From Prevotella sp. (GTDB lineage: Bacteria; Bacteroidota; Bacteroidia; Bacteroidales; Bacteroidaceae): DNA of 45,755 nucleotides. This document shows, in pieces, positions 27,056 to 36,139 of this stretch. The position numbers were made by a program, and so were the translations under genes. The DNA lies in assembly GCA_022788105.1 (NCBI GenBank), contig JALEVZ010000048.1, positions 1 to 45,755 of the forward strand, read 5' to 3'. Each line of letters starts with the position of its first letter. The first letter of the stretch is position 1. The notes beneath the pieces were generated by a model. The model searched no databases. It saw only the letters and a list, made by a program, of their open reading frames with translations, and was not told where the DNA came from.

Positions 27056-27930
27056 TAACATCTTACTACAAATCCCCATCCAACGACTTCACCATCATAC
27101 AGGGCGACTGCGTAGACACGCTGTCAAAGTTTAAGTTCGGCTTTGACATGGTGTTTGCAGACCCACCCTACTTCCTATCTGGCGGCGGCATAAGCGTACA
27201 AAGCGGCAAGATAGTGTGCGTAGACAAAGGCGAATGGGACAAACCCATCACACCCGAAGATATGGACGCCTTTAACCTGCGATGGCTTGCAGCATGCCGC
27301 GACCATATGAAAGACAACGCCACCATCTGGATCTCTGGCACACACCACAACATATTCAGCGTGCAACAACAGCTGATCAAGCTCGGATTTAAGATTCTGA
27401 ACGTCATAACATGGGCTAAGACCAACCCACCACCAAACATCTCGTGCCGATACTTCACATACAGCACCGAATTTATAATATGGGCACGCAAAAGCCCGAA
27501 GGTGGCACACTACTTCAACTACGAACTGATGAAGGAGCTGAACGGCAACAAACAGATGACCGACGTGTGGCATCTGCCAGCCATAGGCAAGTGGGAGAAG
27601 TCGTGTGGCAAACACCCCACACAGAAGCCGCTGGGTGTGCTGGCACGGCTAATACAGGCGAGTACAAAGCCTGGAGCGTGGATACTCGACCCCTTTAGCG
27701 GCAGCGCTACGACAGGCATAGCCGCCAACCTGTTGGGCAGACGCTATCTCGGTCTGGAAACAGAGACAGAATTTCTTGCCATGAGCAAGGCGCGGAGGAC
27801 CGAACTTGAAAATGCCGCCACACGGGGCGCCTATCTCGAACGACTGGTCAAAGCTCGACACATACTGCCACCTGAAGGTCTGTTCGCGTCAGACAACACC
27901 AACCCCTATTACGGCGTACCGTGGATATAG
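27052..27930 (+). CDS. second DNA adenine methyltransferase, DpnA-like (beta class)
   Basis: DMVFADPPYFLSGGGI followed by C-terminal ILDPFSGSATTGIAA; 4-nt overlap (ATGA) with the endonuclease ORF. Confidence 0.92.
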   Translation: MITSYYKSPSNDFTIIQGDCVDTLSKFKFGFDMVFADPPYFLSGGGISVQSGKIVCVDKGEWDKPITPEDMDAFNLRWLAACRDHMKDNATIWISGTHHNIFSVQQQLIKLGFKILNVITWAKTNPPPNISCRYFTYSTEFIIWARKSPKVAHYFNYELMKELNGNKQMTDVWHLPAIGKWEKSCGKHPTQKPLGVLARLIQASTKPGAWILDPFSGSATTGIAANLLGRRYLGLETETEFLAMSKARRTELENAATRGAYLERLVKARHILPPEGLFASDNTNPYYGVPWI

Positions 27931-28027
27931 ACGTGCCATCGCCACCTCTGTCCTACCACTTCACTTCCACACCCCACCGCCCTCGCCACCACAGCTATTG
28001 AGCAACGCGAACAAGCCGTAATGACCT

Positions 28028-28137
28028 CGCGAAAGGGGCGTAGTGAGAAGCCCGAAGGGGCGTAGTGAGAAGCCCAAAGGGGCGTAGTGAGAAGCCCGAA
28101 GGGGCGTAATGGCGCCGCCACTACGCCCCTTTGGTAA
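28028..28137. repeat. About 23-bp tandem repeat (ggggcgtagtgagaagcccgaa) ending in a strong hairpin
   Basis: four direct units then aaggggcgtaatggcg/cgccactacgcccctt inverted repeat. Confidence 0.9.
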
Positions 28138-28244
28138 GAGCCAAGCAAAACCATTGTTTTTCTGCTTGCAGGTTTTTGTCTGTCGCCTCGGCAGCGACAA
28201 TTATTAAATTCTGTGAATTTCTATACTATTCCAAAAGATTAAGC

Positions 28245-28252
28245 TAATTTTG
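28245..28252 (+). promoter_or_regulatory. -7 box (TAATTTTG) for the GH3 gene
   Basis: TAnnTTTG match about 80 bp upstream of ATG 28333. Confidence 0.5.
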
Positions 28253-28332
28253 CAGTTTAATATAGAGTAAAAGGCACGCATGCCTACAGGTGCGCGTACC
28301 TTGAATAAGACATTTTAAAGCATTTCAAGAAA

Positions 28333-29841
28333 ATGAGCTTGACAAGCATTGTGGGCAAGGCGTTCCTTCCCAGACAGATAAAGCTGCAACGGCACATCAC
28401 CGATGCGGAGACTTTACAGGCAACGGTGCTGAGACATCTGCTGCAGCGCGCTGCCAACACCGAATATGGCCGCAACCACCTTTTCAACAACACACGCTCT
28501 TACGACGACTTCGCACGCAACGTGCCTGTCAACACCTACGAGGAGCTGAAGAGCGACATCGACCGCATGCGCCACGGCGAGAGTGACGTGTTGTGGCCCG
28601 GACAGGTGAAGTGGTATGCCAAGTCGTCGGGCACGACCAACGACAAGAGCAAGTTCATACCTGTCTCGCAGGAGGGTCTGCAGCACATCCACTACCAGGG
28701 TGGCAAAGACGTGGTGGCGCTCTATCTGCGCAACAACCCGCATAGCCGACTGTTCGACGGACGCAGCCTCATACTCGGTGGCAGCCACTCGCCCAACTAC
28801 AATCTGCCTGGCTCGCTGGTCGGCGACCTGAGCGCCATACTGATTGAAAACATCAATCCGCTCGCCAACCTCGTGCGTGTGCCGAAGAAGCAGACGGCGC
28901 TGCTCTCCGACTTTGAGGTGAAGCGCGACCGCATAGCTCGCGAGACGCTCGGCAAGAACGTGACCAACATCTCTGGTGTGCCGTCGTGGATGATGAGCGT
29001 GCTGGTGCGTGTGCTCGAGTTGTCGGGCAAGGAGCACATCGAGGAGGTGTGGCCCAACCTGGAGGTGTTCTTCCACGGAGGCATCGCCTTCACACCCTAT
29101 CGCTCACAGTATGAGAAGCTCATCACCTCGCCGAAGATGCACTACATGGAGACATACAACGCCTCGGAAGGATTCTTCGGCATACAAAACGACCCGTCGG
29201 ACAAGTCCATGCTGCTCATGCTCGACTACGACGTGTTCTACGAGTTCATGCCCGTCGACCAGGTAGGCATGCCCAACCCCACCGTCGTGCCGCTCACGGG
29301 TGTGGAGCTGAACAAAAACTACGCCATGCTCATCAGCACGTCGTGCGGACTGTGGCGCTACATGATTGGCGACACGGTGATGTTTACCTCGCGCGACCCA
29401 TACAAGTTTGTCATCACCGGACGCACCAAATATTTCATCAACGCCTTCGGCGAAGAGCTTATACAAGACAACGCCGAGAACGGTCTGCTCGAGGCATGCC
29501 GCGAGACGGGCGCCGAGGTGAAGGAATACACTGCCGCGCCAGTGTTCATGGACCAGAACGCGAAGTGCCGCCACCAGTGGGTCATAGAGTTTGCGAAGCT
29601 CCCCGACTCGATTGAACACTTCGCCGACGTGCTCGACAAGAGTCTGCAACAAATCAACTCCGACTATGAGGCGAAGCGCTTCCACGACATCACGCTGCAA
29701 CACCTCGAGGTGGTGGTGGCACGCCAGGGACTGTTCGACGACTGGTTGAAGTCGAAGGGCAAGCTCGGCGGACAACACAAGGTGCCGCGACTGTCAAACA
29801 ACCGCACCGTGATAGATGAGGTGTTGGAGATGAACAAGTGA
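28333..29841 (+). CDS. GH3 auxin-responsive promoter family protein (acyl-adenylate enzyme fold)
   Basis: 502 aa; WYAKSSGTTNDKSKFIP, YNASEGFFGIQ, LWRYMIGDTVMF, FGEEL. Confidence 0.95.
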   Translation: MSLTSIVGKAFLPRQIKLQRHITDAETLQATVLRHLLQRAANTEYGRNHLFNNTRSYDDFARNVPVNTYEELKSDIDRMRHGESDVLWPGQVKWYAKSSGTTNDKSKFIPVSQEGLQHIHYQGGKDVVALYLRNNPHSRLFDGRSLILGGSHSPNYNLPGSLVGDLSAILIENINPLANLVRVPKKQTALLSDFEVKRDRIARETLGKNVTNISGVPSWMMSVLVRVLELSGKEHIEEVWPNLEVFFHGGIAFTPYRSQYEKLITSPKMHYMETYNASEGFFGIQNDPSDKSMLLMLDYDVFYEFMPVDQVGMPNPTVVPLTGVELNKNYAMLISTSCGLWRYMIGDTVMFTSRDPYKFVITGRTKYFINAFGEELIQDNAENGLLEACRETGAEVKEYTAAPVFMDQNAKCRHQWVIEFAKLPDSIEHFADVLDKSLQQINSDYEAKRFHDITLQHLEVVVARQGLFDDWLKSKGKLGGQHKVPRLSNNRTVIDEVLEMNK

Positions 29842-30088
29842 GCCTCTCCCCCTCGCTGCTACGCAACGAGGACCCTCCCCCGTAGGGAGGGAAAAGCACC
29901 CTCTCCCCGCCGCTAAGCGACAAAAGCCAGCCACTGTAGGGATGGTAGATGTATGAAGAGACGGGGATGGGGAAAAAATAAAAAGAGTAAAGAAAGAGAG
30001 AGGAAGAATTATAATATAAAGAAAGGCGGAGAGAAAAAGAAAGTATAGATTATTGGTACAAGAACAAATAATCAGAATAACGATATAA

Positions 30089-32326
30089 ATGATAAAAAAG
30101 ACTTTAAGATATATCATGGCGCGCACGACGTGGCACACCTATCGCCACACGAGCCATATCCATCGCTACACGGGGCACACCCATTGCCACACGAGGCATA
30201 CCACTCCCCTCCCTACGGGGGAGGGGGAAGAGCCGCAGCGCGGCGAGGGGGAGAGGCTGCACCACCACAAGGGGGAGAGGCTGCACCACAAGGGGGAGAG
30301 GCTGCACCACAGCGAGGGGGAGAGACTGTTCAGCCTTAGGCTGTTCGCCGCCCTTGCACTCTTTGCCCTGCTACTCGGCAGCTGCGCCCGCATGGGACAG
30401 CCCGACGGCGGATGGTATGACGAGACGCCGCCCCATGTCATTGCCGCCACGCCTGCCGACCGCGGTGTGAACGTCGGCACGAAGAAGGTGACCATATTCT
30501 TTGACGAATACATAAAGCTCGAAAACGCCAGCGAGAAGGTGGTGGTGTCGCCGCCACAACTTGAGCAGCCCGAAATAAAGACTGCCGGCAAGCGCATAGA
30601 GGTGAAGCTCGTCGACTCGCTGAAGGCCAACACCACCTACACCATCGACTTCTCCGACGCCATAACCGACAACAACGAGAGCAACCCGCTGGGCAACTAC
30701 ACCTACAGCTTCGCCACCGGACCACAGATCGACACGCTCGAGGTGGCAGGCACGGTGCTACAGGCCGACAACCTCGAACCGGTGAAAGGCACACTCGTCG
30801 GACTCTACGCCCAGCTCGAAGACTCGTGCTTCACCACCATGCCCATGCTGCGCGTGGCACGCACCGACAGCCGCGGACGATTCATCATACGTGGCGTGGC
30901 GCCAGGCACATATCGTGTCTACGCCCTCGCCGACGCCGACGGCAACTACCTCTTCAGCCAGAAGAGCGAGCAGATAGCCTTCTCGCGCGACACCATAGCG
31001 CCCTATGTCACCGACGCCACACGCCAAGACACCATCTGGCAAGACTCGCTGCGCATCAAAGACATAAAGCGTGTGGGCTACCGACGCTTCATGCCCGACA
31101 ACATTGTGCTGCGCGCCTTCAACGAGACCATGACCGACCGCTACCTCATCAAGAGTGAGCGCGCCGAGGCAAACAACTTCAAACTATACTTCAGCTACGG
31201 CGACAGCATCATGCCAGAGATTGAAGGCCTCAACTTCGACGCCGCCGACGCGTTCATAACCGAGACATCGCCGCGCCGCGACACCATAACCTACTGGCTG
31301 CGCGACACGGCTCTCGTCAACCGCGACACGCTCGACATACGTCTGACCTACAACATGACCGACTCGGTCGGACAACTCGTCACGCAGACCGACACGCTGC
31401 AGCTGCTCTCGCGCCAGCCCTACGAGCGACGCATGAAAGACCTGCGCAAGGAGGTGGAAGAGTGGCAGAAGAAACAGGAGAAGCTAAAAAAGAAAGGCGA
31501 ACCCTACGACTCCATCATGCCGGCAAAGACCGTAGACTTCAGAATGGACGTGCCGTCAGAACTTCCGCCCGACCGCAACATAAGGTTCAGCTTCAAGACT
31601 CCGCTCGCCAACGTGGACACATCGCTCATACACCTCTACGCCAAGCACGACACACTGTGGTATAACGCGCGGTTTGAGCTTATGCTGCCAGAGAGCAACA
31701 GGCTCGACACCGCTGCCGCTACCACCCCCGCCAGCCTCGCGCTGCACCGAGAATACGTGCTGCGTGGAGAGTGGCGACCCGATGTAGAATACAGCTTAGA
31801 GATCGACTCCATGGCGTTCACCGACATCTACGGCCTACATTCGCTCAAGATAAAGAAAGGATTTAAGGTGCCGTCGCTCGACACCTACGGCACACTAATG
31901 CTCAACATCGGCGGCATGGACGGCCAGCGCTGCGTGGTACAACTGCTCGACTCCAACGACAAGACGGTGAAAGAAGCCGTGACATCGGCAGACGGCACAG
32001 CACAATTCTTCTACCTCAGGGAGGGCACATACTACGCACGACTATTCGTCGACACCAACGGCAACGGACGGTGGGACACCGGCGACTACGCCACCGGCAC
32101 ACAACCCGAAGAGGTGTACTACTTCCACGAACCCATAGAGTGTAAGGCTAAATGGGACATTACGCGCTCATGGTTTCCCAAACAGCGCGACCTGGACAAG
32201 CAGAAGCCTGCCGTCATAACCAAGCAGAAGAGCGACAAGCAGAAGACCATACAGCAACGCAACATACAACGTGCGCAGAAGCTCGGCATACCACCCCCCG
32301 AGACGAAGCCCTTCTACAACAAATAA
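30089..32326 (+). CDS. Ig-like (SbsA/Big_5-type) domain lipoprotein with repeat-derived N-terminal extension
   Basis: lipobox LFALLLGSC; PADRGVNVGTKKVTIFFDEYIKLENAS ... YTIDFSDAITDNNESNPLGNYTYSFATG; start position uncertain. Confidence 0.85.
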   Translation: MIKKTLRYIMARTTWHTYRHTSHIHRYTGHTHCHTRHTTPLPTGEGEEPQRGEGERLHHHKGERLHHKGERLHHSEGERLFSLRLFAALALFALLLGSCARMGQPDGGWYDETPPHVIAATPADRGVNVGTKKVTIFFDEYIKLENASEKVVVSPPQLEQPEIKTAGKRIEVKLVDSLKANTTYTIDFSDAITDNNESNPLGNYTYSFATGPQIDTLEVAGTVLQADNLEPVKGTLVGLYAQLEDSCFTTMPMLRVARTDSRGRFIIRGVAPGTYRVYALADADGNYLFSQKSEQIAFSRDTIAPYVTDATRQDTIWQDSLRIKDIKRVGYRRFMPDNIVLRAFNETMTDRYLIKSERAEANNFKLYFSYGDSIMPEIEGLNFDAADAFITETSPRRDTITYWLRDTALVNRDTLDIRLTYNMTDSVGQLVTQTDTLQLLSRQPYERRMKDLRKEVEEWQKKQEKLKKKGEPYDSIMPAKTVDFRMDVPSELPPDRNIRFSFKTPLANVDTSLIHLYAKHDTLWYNARFELMLPESNRLDTAAATTPASLALHREYVLRGEWRPDVEYSLEIDSMAFTDIYGLHSLKIKKGFKVPSLDTYGTLMLNIGGMDGQRCVVQLLDSNDKTVKEAVTSADGTAQFFYLREGTYYARLFVDTNGNGRWDTGDYATGTQPEEVYYFHEPIECKAKWDITRSWFPKQRDLDKQKPAVITKQKSDKQKTIQQRNIQRAQKLGIPPPETKPFYNK
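30206..30330. repeat. 21-24-bp repeat units (agggggagaggctgcaccac) within the lipoprotein ORF, with an inverted copy upstream at about 29843-29891
   Basis: encodes GEGERLHHHKGERLHHKGERLHHSEGERL. Confidence 0.85.
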
Positions 32327-32337
32327 AGCTACAGAAC

Positions 32338-33141
32338 ATGAGACTACTGTCAACCATCATCATCGCCATCGTCGCACTGTCGGCACAGGCGCAGTGCCAG
32401 TTTCGCAACACAGCGTTTAAGTCGGGCGAGTTTCTAACATACAACCTCTACTACAACTGGAAGTTTGTTTGGGTGAAAGCCGGCACAGCATCGATGTCTA
32501 CAGTGCAGAGCCAGTACCGCGGACAGCAGGCGTGGCGCTCATCACTCACCACACGTGGCAACCGACGTGTCGACGACCTGTTCGTGCTGCGCGACACACT
32601 GCTCTGCTACACGTCCACAAAGCTCGAGCCGCTGTACTTCCGTAAGGGAGCACACGAGGGCAAACGCTACACCGTAGACGAGGTGTTCTACACCTACCAC
32701 AACGGGCTGCCACACCTACGACAGCACCGCCAGCACAACGACGGCACACACGCCTGGAAGCAGTCGCAGCAAGACCAGTGCATCTACGACATGATGAGCA
32801 TTTTCCTCCGCGCACGGTCCTTCGACCCCACAGGCTGGAAGAAAGGCAACACCATAAACTTCCCCATCGCCGACGGCAAGAACATAGACCGCGCACGCAT
32901 CTACTACCGCGGCAAGACCACCGTCAAAGCCGACAACGGACACAAGTACCGCTGCCTGCAACTGTCGTACATGGAGAAGGAACGCGACGAAGCCAAATAC
33001 AAGGAGATAGTGCGATTCTACGTCACCGACGACACCAACCACATACCCGTCAGGCTCGACATGTTCCTGAAGTTCGGCTCCGCCAAAGCCTTCCTCGTCA
33101 GCATGAAAGGCACGAAGGGCAGCGTGGCAGCAACGAACTAA
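32338..33141 (+). CDS. DUF3108 domain secreted protein
   Basis: start trimmed to MRLLSTIIIAIVALSAQAQ; FKSGEFLTYNLYYNWKFVWVKAGTASM typical of DUF3108. Confidence 0.88.
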   Translation: MRLLSTIIIAIVALSAQAQCQFRNTAFKSGEFLTYNLYYNWKFVWVKAGTASMSTVQSQYRGQQAWRSSLTTRGNRRVDDLFVLRDTLLCYTSTKLEPLYFRKGAHEGKRYTVDEVFYTYHNGLPHLRQHRQHNDGTHAWKQSQQDQCIYDMMSIFLRARSFDPTGWKKGNTINFPIADGKNIDRARIYYRGKTTVKADNGHKYRCLQLSYMEKERDEAKYKEIVRFYVTDDTNHIPVRLDMFLKFGSAKAFLVSMKGTKGSVAATN

Positions 33142-33154
33142 GCACAATTAATTC

Positions 33155-33347
33155 AAGTTTCGCATGCTTAAAGCATGCTGATAGTTAACAAGTTGACAAG
33201 TGAACGAGCTGTTAGCTTTAAGGCTCAAACTCTTTAAAAGCTATAAATAAAGCTTAGGTAGCAGCTTGTCCGCTCGGCTTTGCCGCTTGCCATAGCAAGA
33301 ACTCGTCTACTCGTTTACTGACAGCAAGTCAGAGACTTGCGAAACTT
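33155..33347. repeat. About 193-bp element with terminal inverted repeats
   Basis: aagtttcgcatg left, cttgcgaaactt right. Confidence 0.7.
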
Positions 33348-33368
33348 CAATAATTAAAAACGAAAGAC

Positions 33369-34109
33369 ATGATGAAGAAAGAAACTACAATCGCAGGGTT
33401 GGTAGCCACAGCGCTGACATGCCTCATGACCCTGGTGCCCACCACGCTGTCGGCACAACGCATCACACCCCACTGCAAGACCTGCGGCAAGGCGATAAGC
33501 GACTGCAAGTACAAGGGTCGCCACCCCAGCGGAGCGACACAACACAACTCGTCAGCAGCACCCTCCGCGACAGGACGACTGCATGCACCCTCTGCCCCGT
33601 CGCCACACACCACAAAGGCGCGCACCATCGGCGACCTGCTCTACTTCCCCTACGGCTGCCTGACGAGCGACGTCAACAGCAAGGAGAAGGCACAACAGGC
33701 GCTGACAAGCCTGTACGGAAGGTATGAGTTTATAAACAATATTGACATAGGTTTGCACCACGACGATACCTCTTTCTTCTATACATACAAAGGCACACCC
33801 ATCGGCACGGTGTACATCAATTGGTGGGAAAACCACACGTTCTACCACTTCTACCTCAACTCTAAAGCCGAGGCAGACAAATTCTACGCCACCATGGTGA
33901 AAGACCTCAAGGCAGCAGGCATACCACTGACCTTTGATAAAGTGTATGGCGGTGTGTCAAACCGCAAACATCCGGTGTCCATATTCAAATGGGTGTATGT
34001 GGACAAGCCAAAGAAAATAACATCTGACGACCTCTGCTGCAACATCAATCTGCCCAAAAACGTAGGACAATACATGGTTGAGGTAGGCGTGTATAAACGC
34101 AACAAGTGA
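33369..34109 (+). CDS. secreted protein of unknown function with N-terminal Cys motif
   Basis: signal peptide then CKTCGKAISDCKYKGRH; 246 aa. Confidence 0.8.
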   Translation: MMKKETTIAGLVATALTCLMTLVPTTLSAQRITPHCKTCGKAISDCKYKGRHPSGATQHNSSAAPSATGRLHAPSAPSPHTTKARTIGDLLYFPYGCLTSDVNSKEKAQQALTSLYGRYEFINNIDIGLHHDDTSFFYTYKGTPIGTVYINWWENHTFYHFYLNSKAEADKFYATMVKDLKAAGIPLTFDKVYGGVSNRKHPVSIFKWVYVDKPKKITSDDLCCNINLPKNVGQYMVEVGVYKRNK

Positions 34110-34169
34110 CCATTCATAAAACGCCATCTGACGATTCATAAGCTCAATCTGACATAACAACAGACTACA

Positions 34170-35414
34170 ATGCAACAACAAGACTTTGAAATAATGGCCC
34201 CTGTGGGCTCACGTGAGAGTCTCGCCGCTGCCATACAGGCTGGCGCCGACTCAGTGTACTTCGGCATAGGACAGCTCAACATGCGCTCCCACTCTGCCAA
34301 CCACTTCACCATCGACGACCTGAAAGAGATAGCAGCCACCTGCCACGACCACGGCATGAAGAGCTACCTCACCGTCAACACCATAATCTACGGCGAAGAC
34401 CTCGACACCATGCGCCAAATCATCGACGCCGCACACGAAGCCAACGTGTCGGCGGTCATAGCCAGCGACGTGGCAGTGATGACCTATTGTCGGCAGGTGG
34501 GCGTAGAGGTACACCTCTCCACACAGCTCAACATCAGCAACATAGAGGCGCTGAAGTTTTATGCACAGTTTGCCGACGTGGTGGTGCTCGCACGCGAACT
34601 CAACATGGACCAGGTGGCAGAAATCTACCGACAGATTGAGGAGCAGCAGGTGCGCGGACCCAAAGGCGAACTCGTGCGCATAGAGATGTTCTGCCACGGA
34701 GCACTATGTATGGCGGTCAGCGGCAAGTGCTACATGAGTCTGCAAAACACCAACCGTTCTGCCAACCGTGGCGAGTGCATGCAGCTCTGCCGCCGCTCCT
34801 ACACCGTGACCGACAACGAGACAGGCTGCCAGCTCGAGATAGACAACAAATACATCATGTCACCCAAAGACCTCAAGACCATACGGTTTATCGACCGCAT
34901 GATGAAGGCTGGCGTGAGAGTGTTTAAGATAGAAGGCCGCGCACGCGGACCAGAATATGTCTACAGCGTGGTGCAGTGCTACAAGGAAGCTATCGCCGCC
35001 GTGCTCGACGGCACATTCACCGACGAGAAGAAAGACCAGTGGGACGACCGCCTCGCACGTGTCTTCAACCGCGGCTTCTGGGACGGCTACTACCAGGGTC
35101 AGACCCTCGGCGAGTGGAACAAAAACTACGGCTCCAACGCCACCGAACGCAAGACCTACATAGGCCGCGGAGTGAAGTACTTCTCCAAGCTCGGAGTGGC
35201 AGAGTTCACCTGCGAGGCACACGAGTTCTCCGTCGGCGACCGCCTGCTCGTCACAGGTCCCACCACCGGCGTGATGTATCTCACCGCCGACGAGATAAGA
35301 CTCGAGCTGACACCCGTGCAGACAGCACCAAAGGGCACACACGTCTCCATACCCGTGCCCGCCAAGATCAGACCCAGCGACAAGCTATTCCTGCTCACAG
35401 AAGTGAAGGAATAG
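34170..35414 (+). CDS. peptidase U32 family protein
   Basis: 414 aa; APVGSRESLAAAIQAGADSVYFG, FCHGALCMAVSGKCYMS, RGECMQLCRR, FKIEGRARGPEYV. Confidence 0.93.
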   Translation: MQQQDFEIMAPVGSRESLAAAIQAGADSVYFGIGQLNMRSHSANHFTIDDLKEIAATCHDHGMKSYLTVNTIIYGEDLDTMRQIIDAAHEANVSAVIASDVAVMTYCRQVGVEVHLSTQLNISNIEALKFYAQFADVVVLARELNMDQVAEIYRQIEEQQVRGPKGELVRIEMFCHGALCMAVSGKCYMSLQNTNRSANRGECMQLCRRSYTVTDNETGCQLEIDNKYIMSPKDLKTIRFIDRMMKAGVRVFKIEGRARGPEYVYSVVQCYKEAIAAVLDGTFTDEKKDQWDDRLARVFNRGFWDGYYQGQTLGEWNKNYGSNATERKTYIGRGVKYFSKLGVAEFTCEAHEFSVGDRLLVTGPTTGVMYLTADEIRLELTPVQTAPKGTHVSIPVPAKIRPSDKLFLLTEVKE

Positions 35415-35538
35415 GCTCTGGGCAAAAGGCTTAACAGAAATCAACAGGAGGCTTCAGAGAGCCTGAAGGAAGACTCTGAGCAAAGTGTCTTTATTGAAAC
35501 AAACATCATCAATCCGACAACACATAACACACACAACT

Positions 35539-36045
35539 ATGTCACCCAAAGTTAGCATCATCATGGGCAGCACCAGCGACCTGCCCGTCATGGAAAAAGC
35601 ATGCCAGTTTCTCAACGACATGCACATACCGTTTGAGGTCAACGCACTGTCTGCACACCGCACACCCGACGCCGTGGAGCAGTTTGCCAAAGGCGCCAAA
35701 GACCGCGGCATAAAGGTCATCATTGCCGGAGCAGGCATGGCAGCAGCACTGCCAGGAGTGATAGCTGCCAGCACCACACTGCCCGTCATAGGAGTGCCCA
35801 TCAAAGGCATGCTCGACGGACTCGACGCCATGCTCTCCATCATACAGATGCCACCGGGCATACCCGTCGCCACAGTGGGCGTCAACGGTGCCATGAACGC
35901 CGCCATACTCGCCACAGAGATGCTCGCCCTCGCCGATAAAGACGTGGCAACACGCCTCGCCGACTACAAGGCAGGACTGGGCAAGAAGATAGAGAAAGCC
36001 AACGCCGACCTGGCGGAAGTGAAATACGACTTCAAGACAAACTAA
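35539..36045 (+). CDS. purE: 5-(carboxyamino)imidazole ribonucleotide mutase
   Basis: IIMGSTSDLPVM, SAHRTPDAV, AGAGMAAALPGVIAA. Confidence 0.95.
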   Translation: MSPKVSIIMGSTSDLPVMEKACQFLNDMHIPFEVNALSAHRTPDAVEQFAKGAKDRGIKVIIAGAGMAAALPGVIAASTTLPVIGVPIKGMLDGLDAMLSIIQMPPGIPVATVGVNGAMNAAILATEMLALADKDVATRLADYKAGLGKKIEKANADLAEVKYDFKTN

Positions 36046-36097
36046 ACTCTTTAAGACACAAACTCTTTAAGAGCTATAAACAAAATTAAGTAGCAGC

Positions 36098-36131
36098 TCG
36101 TCTACTTGTCAACTTGTCAACTCGTCAACTT
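36098..36131. repeat. 8-bp-period array abutting the ispG start codon
   Basis: tcgtctac ttgtcaac ttgtcaac tcgtcaac tt. Confidence 0.9.
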
Positions 36132-36139
36132 ATAAAAAA

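Noticed and set aside
32152-32337. 5' extension of the DUF3108 ORF
   Set aside because: Overlaps the lipoprotein gene; the signal peptide begins at MRLLSTIIIA (32338)
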